Part shown: positions 6,775 through 11,807 of the stretch, piece by piece
Layout of the letters: each line of letters begins with the position of its first letter
Position numbering within the stretch: position 1 is the stretch's first letter
Assembly (NCBI GenBank): GCA_964533045.1
Contig: CAZHKT010000116.1
Coordinates: 1-11,807, forward strand
Direction: 5' to 3'
From: JACQNR01 sp964533045
Lineage (GTDB): Bacteria > Acidobacteriota > Terriglobia > UBA7540
Length of the DNA: 11,807 bases
Made by a program: the position numbers and the translations under genes
The notes under the pieces: generated by a model
The model's input: only the letters and a program-made list of their open reading frames with translations
What the model was told of the DNA's origin: nothing
Database searches by the model: none

Positions 6775-7053
6775 CTACCCCTGAAGGAAAACCACCGACT
6801 GCAATCCGGAGATTTCAAATCGCTTGCGGCAACGGACGTTCTTGCACATGACCACGTCGTCCCGCCGGATCATATAGGACCGCAGTTTGGCGAACTTGGC
6901 GCGGTCGCGCTCGTCCGCCCCGCGCGGAATGGCGCTCTTCTTGGTTCGCACCAGCCAGCGTACGTCGTAGGTGTCCGACTGGCGGCAGTGGGTGCAGTGC
7001 AGGGTGGCTGGCTTGGTAGTCTCGGTTTCGTTGAAGAAGTCGCGCTCGTCCAT
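6775..7053 (-). CDS. Small putative zinc-ribbon protein (92 aa)
   Basis: I do not recognise a named family. The protein has a C-x2-C pair (Cys20, Cys23 in HCTHC) and a C-x4-C pair (Cys70, Cys75 in CKNVRC), the layout of a split zinc ribbon, with a charged middle segment (about 36-66, KKSAIPRGADERDRAK). It ends in a hydrophobic FEISGLQSVVFLQ stretch. It is soluble, with no signal peptide. The ATG is the first possible start: an in-frame TAG lies two codons upstream, and there is no Shine-Dalgarno sequence, which fits the promoter placed just ahead of it. It is the last gene of the leftward cluster, 54 bp after the Cdd1-like gene. Nucleic-acid or protein binding is inferred only from the ribbon layout. 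Confidence 0.75.
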   Translation of the reverse strand: MDERDFFNETETTKPATLHCTHCRQSDTYDVRWLVRTKKSAIPRGADERDRAKFAKLRSYMIRRDDVVMCKNVRCRKRFEISGLQSVVFLQG

Positions 7054-7061
7054 GGCGCGCT

Positions 7062-7090
7062 ATTCTATGCCCCTTCGAAGCCGATGTCCA
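7062..7090 (-). promoter_or_regulatory. Strong promoter candidate giving a leaderless mRNA
   Basis: On the minus strand TGGACA (7090-7085) and TAGAAT (7067-7062) are 17 bp apart, each 5/6 to the sigma70 consensus. Only 8 bases separate the -10 from the ATG at 7053, so transcription would start about 1-2 nt before the start codon. This agrees with the lack of a Shine-Dalgarno site for the downstream gene. Confidence 0.55.
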
Positions 7091-7107
7091 ATTTGTACCG
7101 GCGGTCG

Positions 7108-7404
7108 CTAGCCGCCGCCACGCTGGGCTGCTTCGCGGGCTTTGCGCTGGCGGCTCCAATACCACCACTGGCGCTGGGCGGCGGGCAGTCGCGGATGGCG
7201 CGCCTGCGCCACGGCGCAGGTGAAGACGTCGAGACAGCAGATGTCCGCATTCTTGCCTGTCACGCGGCAGAGCTTCTCGAAAAGGCGTTGGGGGTTCGCA
7301 CGCGCCAGTTGCGCCACGCTGCGGATGCCCAGCAATTCGAAATCGCGCCGCATGGCCGGGCCAATGGAAGTGAGATCGGCGAGTTGACGTGTCTTGGAGG
7401 GCAT
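7108..7404 (-). CDS. Cdd1-like helix-hairpin-helix protein
   Basis: A 98-residue protein resembling the Cdd1 ('pathogenicity locus') family, a small helix-hairpin-helix group. LTSIGPAMRRDFELLGIRSVAQL (residues 11-33) is the HhH segment with its I-G-P hairpin. It is followed by LFEKLCRVTGK and the family-typical C-x-LDVF-x-CAV stretch (57-65), then a Trp-rich WWYWSR-x-RKAR end (80-90). HhH domains usually bind DNA non-specifically, or bind protein partners; the function of Cdd1 proteins is not established, and the 'pathogenicity' name is historical. AGGA lies about 8 nt before the ATG. The gene follows the AAA+ ATPase gene after a 138-bp structured gap. Together they suggest a DNA-related module behind the chaperone genes, but this is inference. 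Confidence 0.85.
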   Translation of the reverse strand: MPSKTRQLADLTSIGPAMRRDFELLGIRSVAQLARANPQRLFEKLCRVTGKNADICCLDVFTCAVAQARHPRLPAAQRQWWYWSRQRKAREAAQRGGG

Positions 7405-7444
7405 GGTGATGTTCCTGCTGTCGCGGCGATATCTCTCCGCACCA

Positions 7445-7533
7445 TGCCGGTTGCGGCAGAGGGGGTTGTTCCCGCCCTATTCAACCTTGTGGCACAACCG
7501 GGGCGCCCACCAGGAGCGCCCCTGCAACCGGCA
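7445..7533. other. Three-way-junction-like structured intergenic element
   Basis: A perfect 10-bp outer inverted repeat TGCCGGTTGC (7445-7454) / GCAACCGGCA (7524-7533) encloses two directly adjoining hairpins: GGTTGT/ACAACC (7464-7469 with 7494-7499) and GGGGCGC/GCGCCCC (7500-7506 with 7516-7522). It fills most of the gap between the ATPase gene and the Cdd1-like gene. It could be a terminator or attenuator, a regulatory RNA element or a relative of the double-hairpin repeats. Its sequence differs from theirs. Confidence 0.6.
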
Positions 7534-7542
7534 GGCGGCGGC

Positions 7543-8313
7543 CTACCGATATCCCGCCTGCTTGACCGCTTTGCGGAAATCGTCCGAATCCAGCTGGACG
7601 AGCTTGCACATTTCGTAGAGCCGCGAGCGCAGTGTCGCACCGAACTGGTTGAGCGTGCGCTCGATGTCGGGCACCGATTCGCCGGAGGGCATGCGCGACT
7701 CGCGCCGTCCTGTGCCCTCGCCGAAGGGGAGCGTGGTGGTAATCAGCGTGACGCGCTTCTGGTTGTAGCGCGTGTTGATGACGTAAGCCAGCGTTTCCTT
7801 GACCCAGTCCGTGGGGTTGGTGGCGGCCAGTTCGTCGAGCAGCAGGACCTCCGTTTCCAGCACCGGCTCCAGCACGCGCAACTCCGAGCTGCGAGACACG
7901 GGATTCCAACTATCTTGAATCTCCTTGAGCAGGTCGCGAAAGTCGTAGAAGAGGCACTCGACGCCCTTCTGGATCATGAGTTCCCGAAGCACCGCCACGG
8001 CGAGGTGCGTTTTGCCCGTCCCCGTGGGTCCGACATAGAGAAGGCCGTAATCCTCCGGGTATTCCTCGACGAAACGCTCCGAAATGAGCTTCGCATACTC
8101 CAGGGAGCGGTTGGGCGCGCCGCTCGCGTCTTTGCGGATGGTGAAGCTCTCGAAGTCACAGTGTTCGTAGCGGCGCGGGACGCGCGCCCGCTCCAGCAGG
8201 CGGGGCGTCCGCTCATCACCCACGCATTCGCAGGGCGTTACGCGGCGCACGCCCTCCGACTCGACGGCCTTCCAGCCGGTGCCTTCGCACTGGGGGCAAT
8301 CCTTCTTGGGCAT
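7543..8313 (-). CDS. DnaC/DnaI-type AAA+ ATPase with N-terminal Cys cluster
   Basis: A 256-residue AAA+ ATPase of the DnaC/DnaI/IstB-like group; such proteins load replicative helicase or assist transposases. The N-terminus has a Cys cluster (Cys6, Cys9, Cys28, Cys30) that may bind zinc; its first half, CPQCEGTG, is one DnaJ-type CxxCxGxG motif. Walker A is GPTGTGKT (95-102), Walker B is VLLLDE (156-161), and the C-terminal RSRLYEMCKLV segment carries the conserved arginine finger region. The sensor-1 strand reads LITTTLPF, with Thr where many relatives have Asn. No transposase gene adjoins it, which argues against an IstB of an IS21 element. The ATG is the first start after an in-frame TAG six codons upstream, and there is no Shine-Dalgarno sequence. 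It lies 130 bp downstream of hspR. Helicase loading is possible, but a chaperone-linked role cannot be excluded. Confidence 0.88.
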   Translation of the reverse strand: MPKKDCPQCEGTGWKAVESEGVRRVTPCECVGDERTPRLLERARVPRRYEHCDFESFTIRKDASGAPNRSLEYAKLISERFVEEYPEDYGLLYVGPTGTGKTHLAVAVLRELMIQKGVECLFYDFRDLLKEIQDSWNPVSRSSELRVLEPVLETEVLLLDELAATNPTDWVKETLAYVINTRYNQKRVTLITTTLPFGEGTGRRESRMPSGESVPDIERTLNQFGATLRSRLYEMCKLVQLDSDDFRKAVKQAGYR

Positions 8314-8325
8314 AGCAGAGCTGGA

Positions 8326-8331
8326 ATTCTA
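8326..8331 (-). promoter_or_regulatory. Candidate -10 element close to the ATPase start
   Basis: TAGAAT on the minus strand ends 12 bases before the ATG at 8313, the same hexamer found before the 92-residue gene. No good -35 appears at 16-18 bp, so this is weaker. If used, the leader would be about 5-6 nt, fitting the absence of a ribosome binding site. Confidence 0.3.
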
Positions 8332-8443
8332 ATTCAGGTGGGGCGAGGAGGCGAGAGAAAACGTTGCCGGATGAACCCGGATGGGCAGACGCGGAACCGG
8401 AAAACACACCGACGGCAGAACAGCCTGCATCCCCCTTCCTCGC

Positions 8444-8851
8444 TCACCGTCCCTCGTTTTTCCTGGCCCGGATCAGCACGGGAGGCGGAACGCGCACCAG
8501 GGCGGTCTTCGAAGCGGGCTCGCCCTGTCCGGGTTGGCGGGCAACCTCGCGCTGCACGTATTCGACGAAAGCGCGCATGTCTTCCCGCATCTTCTCCATC
8601 TGGCGGCGCATATTCAGGATGATGGCCACGCCCGAGATGTTGACGCCCAGATCGCGCGTCAGCTTGAGGATGAATTCGAGTTGCTCCAGATCCTCCGGAC
8701 CATAGAGTCGCGTGTTGCCGTCGCTGCGCGAGGGAATCAGCAATCCCTCGCGTTCGTAAAGCCGCAGCGTTTGCGGATGAATGTGGTACATCTCCGCCAC
8801 CGCGCTGATCATATAGCCGGCCTTGCCTCGAGTTTTAGGGCCGCGACGCAT
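8444..8851 (-). CDS. hspR: HspR-type MerR-family heat-shock regulator
   Basis: A 135-residue MerR-family DNA-binding protein that matches HspR, a repressor of dnaK operons. The winged helix-turn-helix covers about residues 13-50, with the hallmark HPQTLRLYEREGLL (25-38) and the wing GNTRLY (45-50). A helix (about 83-110, MRRQMEKMREDMRAFVEY) should form the dimer coiled coil. The C-terminal tail contains TALVRV, as in other HspRs. HspR proteins bind the HAIR inverted repeat (CTTGAGT-N7-ACTCAAG) at the dnaK promoter, with DnaK as co-repressor; that promoter is outside this window and no HAIR site is visible inside it. The gene lies 122 bp after dnaJ, behind a large palindrome that could set its expression apart from dnaKJ. 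The start is chosen because the next Met (14) would cut the DNA-binding domain. Confidence 0.92.
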   Translation of the reverse strand: MRRGPKTRGKAGYMISAVAEMYHIHPQTLRLYEREGLLIPSRSDGNTRLYGPEDLEQLEFILKLTRDLGVNISGVAIILNMRRQMEKMREDMRAFVEYVQREVARQPGQGEPASKTALVRVPPPVLIRARKNEGR

Positions 8852-8887
8852 AGAAGAACAGCCTTCAGAAGCCAGAATGCTTAATCC

Positions 8888-8967
8888 GTCATGCCGGGAG
8901 ACGCGACGAATCCGCCTGTTCTGATCGGCGAAGAAAACGGCAGATGTTCCGCGACGCTCCGCATGAC
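8888..8967. repeat. Imperfect 29-bp palindrome between dnaJ and hspR
   Basis: Arms 8888-8916 and 8939-8967 (29 nt each) are complementary at 20 positions and begin and end with perfect GTCATGC / GCATGAC; the loop is 22 nt. The right end lies 6 bp beyond the dnaJ stop codon. The GTCATGC ends recall the GTCATTC-bounded element at 6662-6725. As RNA it would form a long hairpin at the dnaJ 3' end, suited to mRNA processing, stabilisation or partial termination. Confidence 0.65.
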
Positions 8968-8973
8968 CAGACC

Positions 8974-10146
8974 CTAGCCGTACTGCTTCAAATCCTTTCG
9001 CGGGTTATCGGGATTCAGTCGCGCCAGCTCGCGCAGAATTTCTTTGGTCCGTTCGTCGGCGACGCGCGGCACCATTACCTGGACCTCGACAAATTGATCG
9101 CCGCGGGCGCTCGCTCGCAAGGAGGGAGCGCCTTTTCCCCGCAGACGAAGCTTCTGACCGCTTTGGGTGCCCGGCGGAATCTTAATGGTGGCCGGCCCGT
9201 CGAGCGTGGGCACTTCCACCTTGGCCCCCAGCGCGGCTTCGGTCACCGTGACCGGCAGCTTCACATAGATGTTGTCACCCTTGCGCTCGAAGTAGGGATG
9301 GGGCTCCACCTCCGTCACGATGTAGAGGTCGCCTGTCGCCCCGACACCCCGTCCGGGGCTGCCCTTGCCCGGCACGCGTACGCGCGAGCCGGTATCCACC
9401 CCGGGGGGGATGCGGACCTCAAACGACTCCGGCACGCGCACCTGCCCCGATCCATTGCAGGCCGAACAACGGCGTTTCTGCTTGCCCGTTCCCCCGCAAT
9501 CAGGGCAGGTGACGCTGAAGCGCATGACGCCTGCCTGGCGCGTGGCCTTCCCCGTGCCGTTGCAGCGGGAGCAGCTGACGGCCACCCCGCCCGTCGTTCC
9601 CGTCCCGCGGCATTGCGCGCATGGCTGGGGCCTCGCCACCGTCAGGCGGACGGTGGTGCCGCGAATGGCATCCCAGAAGCCGAGATGCAACCGGTGCTCC
9701 AGGTCCTCGCCGCGGGCCGGGCGCTCCTCTGCTTCCTCGACGCCGACTCCGCCCCCCGAGAAGATCTGGGAGAAGAGATCGCGGAACGTGGAACCGAACC
9801 CGCCACCCTTTTCCGGTCCTCCGGTGAAATCCGAAAAGTCAAAACCCGAAAAATCCACGTTGGGCATGGGCCCGCCGGCGGAATAGGCCCCCCCCGGCCC
9901 GCCCGGAGGCATATTGTCCGAATAGAACCCGTACTGATCGTAAATCTGCCGCTTCTTCTCGTCGCTCAGGACGTCGTAGGCTTCCTGGAGTTCCTTGAAC
10001 TTTTCTTCCGCCGCCTTATTGTTGGGATTGAAGTCGGGATGATACTTGCGCGCCAGGCGGCGGTAGGCCTTGCGAATCTGGTCGGGCTTCGCGGTGCGCT
10101 CCACCCCCAGCGTTGCGTAATAGTCTTTGTGCGTTCCCACATGCAT
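8974..10146 (-). CDS. dnaJ: Chaperone DnaJ (type I Hsp40)
   Basis: A 390-residue complete class I J-protein, the cytoplasmic co-chaperone that delivers clients to DnaK and stimulates its ATPase. The J domain (about 7-72) has the HPD triad at 36-38. A Gly/Phe-rich region (about 73-133) includes PNVDFSGFDFSDFTGG and FRDLFSQIFSGGG. The zinc-binding domain has all four CxxCxGxG motifs (176-183, 192-199, 214-221, 227-234), followed by the two substrate-binding beta domains (to about 365). Length fits the family (about 370-390). The ATG at 10146 is preceded by a 6-bp hairpin and only a distant GGAG, so translation may be coupled to the 62-residue gene ending 25 bp upstream. A GTG two codons later is an alternative start. 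Confidence 0.97.
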   Translation of the reverse strand: MHVGTHKDYYATLGVERTAKPDQIRKAYRRLARKYHPDFNPNNKAAEEKFKELQEAYDVLSDEKKRQIYDQYGFYSDNMPPGGPGGAYSAGGPMPNVDFSGFDFSDFTGGPEKGGGFGSTFRDLFSQIFSGGGVGVEEAEERPARGEDLEHRLHLGFWDAIRGTTVRLTVARPQPCAQCRGTGTTGGVAVSCSRCNGTGKATRQAGVMRFSVTCPDCGGTGKQKRRCSACNGSGQVRVPESFEVRIPPGVDTGSRVRVPGKGSPGRGVGATGDLYIVTEVEPHPYFERKGDNIYVKLPVTVTEAALGAKVEVPTLDGPATIKIPPGTQSGQKLRLRGKGAPSLRASARGDQFVEVQVMVPRVADERTKEILRELARLNPDNPRKDLKQYG

Positions 10147-10152
10147 GGTGTC

Positions 10153-10167
10153 AGCGGCAGGGCCGCT
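10153..10167 (-). promoter_or_regulatory. Hairpin in the dnaJ translation initiation region
   Basis: On the mRNA, AGCGGC-CCT-GCCGCT forms a perfect 6-bp stem with a 3-nt loop, ending 6 nt before the dnaJ AUG. The only Shine-Dalgarno-like GGAG (10169-10166) overlaps the base of the stem. Folding would either block the ribosome or shorten the otherwise long GGAG-AUG distance. Either way it could tune dnaJ translation relative to the upstream gene. Confidence 0.4.
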
Positions 10168-10171
10168 CCGA

Positions 10172-10360
10172 TCAGTTCCTGGTCGCCTTCAGGAATTCGC
10201 CCAGGTGGTCGGGGCAGCGCGAGAGCATCCACTCCTCCAGGTGCTTCTGGATCTCGAGCGCCAGCGGTGTGTTGACGAATTGGGGATCGACCTCAATTTC
10301 CATAAACTGCCGCCGCTGGCACTTCGGGCACTCCACCCCCACCTGGGCTCGTTGTTCCAT
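10172..10360 (-). CDS. Tiny putative zinc protein between dnaK and dnaJ (62 aa)
   Basis: A small soluble protein I cannot assign to a named family. It is very likely real: a strong GGGAGG ribosome site lies 8 nt before its ATG, and it fits tightly between dnaK (35 bp) and dnaJ (25 bp) on the same strand. ECPKCQ (Cys11, Cys14) and CPDH (Cys49, His52) give four potential metal ligands in a C-x2-C...C-x2-H layout. Between them run a beta-like FMEIEVDPQFV segment and an amphipathic helix (about 32-48, PLALEIQKHLEEWMLSR). Its position suggests co-production with the DnaK-DnaJ machine and perhaps a direct adaptor, redox-sensing or client-delivery role, but that is inference from context only. Confidence 0.75.
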   Translation of the reverse strand: MEQRAQVGVECPKCQRRQFMEIEVDPQFVNTPLALEIQKHLEEWMLSRCPDHLGEFLKATRN

Positions 10361-10368
10361 GATGGTTT

Positions 10369-10374
10369 CCTCCC
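10369..10374 (-). promoter_or_regulatory. Shine-Dalgarno site of the 62-residue gene
   Basis: GGGAGG on the minus strand, 8 nt before the ATG at 10360, is the strongest ribosome binding site in the chaperone cluster. It is the main support for the small gene's start and for its being translated. Confidence 0.7.
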
Positions 10375-10395
10375 GCCCGGGCCACGGCCGGTCCC

Positions 10396-11807
<1,412 letters not shown>

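Noticed and set aside
7543..8313. An IS21-type transposition helper (IstB)
   Set aside because: The ATPase fold is related, but there is no IstA transposase, no terminal inverted repeats and no target duplication around it; the N-terminal Cys cluster is not an IstB feature.
6400..8622. A 740-codon open frame on the + strand
   Set aside because: It runs antisense across the zinc-ribbon, Cdd1-like, ATPase and hspR genes and through intergenic repeats; its translation is Arg/Ala/Gly-rich with no recognisable domain, as expected from the GC-rich complement of real genes.
8852..8973. A HAIR (HspR) or CIRCE (HrcA) operator near hspR
   Set aside because: No CTTGAGT-N7-ACTCAAG or TTAGCACTC-N9-GAGTGCTAA match could be found in this gap or elsewhere in the window; the palindrome present has unrelated arms.
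8944..10275. A 443-codon + strand open frame opposite dnaJ, and a similar one at 10498-11502 opposite dnaK
   Set aside because: Both mirror strongly supported chaperone genes and show the low-complexity His/Arg/Ala composition of GC-rich shadow frames.

Overview
The window looks like a chromosomal segment from a GC-rich member of the Acidobacteriota (Terriglobia-like). This is inferred from protein character, not from any database match. The clues are a very long secreted SBBP-repeat/choice-of-anchor-D protein with a two-helix C-terminal anchor, short palindromic intergenic repeats, heptanucleotide repeats, and an HspR-type regulator behind dnaK-dnaJ.

Left part (1-2369, + strand): glmM, encoding phosphoglucosamine mutase of the UDP-GlcNAc pathway, preceded by an A/T-rich promoter-like patch and a 7-nt-period tandem repeat. 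It is followed by a small secreted or periplasmic protein with a Pro/Glu-rich linker, a VirB10/TrbI-like beta domain and a glycine-zipper patch.

Middle (2624-6349, - strand): one 1241-residue exported protein: signal peptide, N-terminal domain of SBBP proteins, seven SBBP repeats, two choice-of-anchor-D-like Ig domains, two further Ig-like domains, and a C-terminal membrane hairpin whose second helix ends in a lipobox. It converges on the left gene pair across a 254-bp gap that holds a Y-shaped double hairpin. Upstream of it (6350-6774) are a good sigma70-type promoter and a cluster of three intergenic repeat elements.

Right part (6775-11807, - strand): a chaperone gene cluster read leftward: dnaK (5' end outside the window), a 62-residue putative zinc protein, dnaJ, hspR, a DnaC/DnaI-type AAA+ ATPase, a Cdd1-type helix-hairpin-helix protein and a 92-residue putative zinc-ribbon protein. 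dnaK, the 62-residue gene and dnaJ are tightly packed (35 and 25 bp gaps). Later gaps are 122-138 bp, then 54 bp, and hold palindromes, a three-way-junction-like structure and promoter-like sites, so the cluster is probably split into sub-transcripts. HspR would be expected to repress the dnaK promoter, which lies outside the window.

Best leads for something new: the tiny CPKC...CPDH protein between dnaK and dnaJ; the concentration of Cys-rich putative metal sites in this heat-shock cluster, including a single DnaJ-type CxxCxGxG motif on the AAA+ ATPase; an internal complete lipoprotein-signal-like segment near the C-terminus of the giant protein; and heptanucleotide arrays found both upstream of glmM and in frame inside the giant gene.
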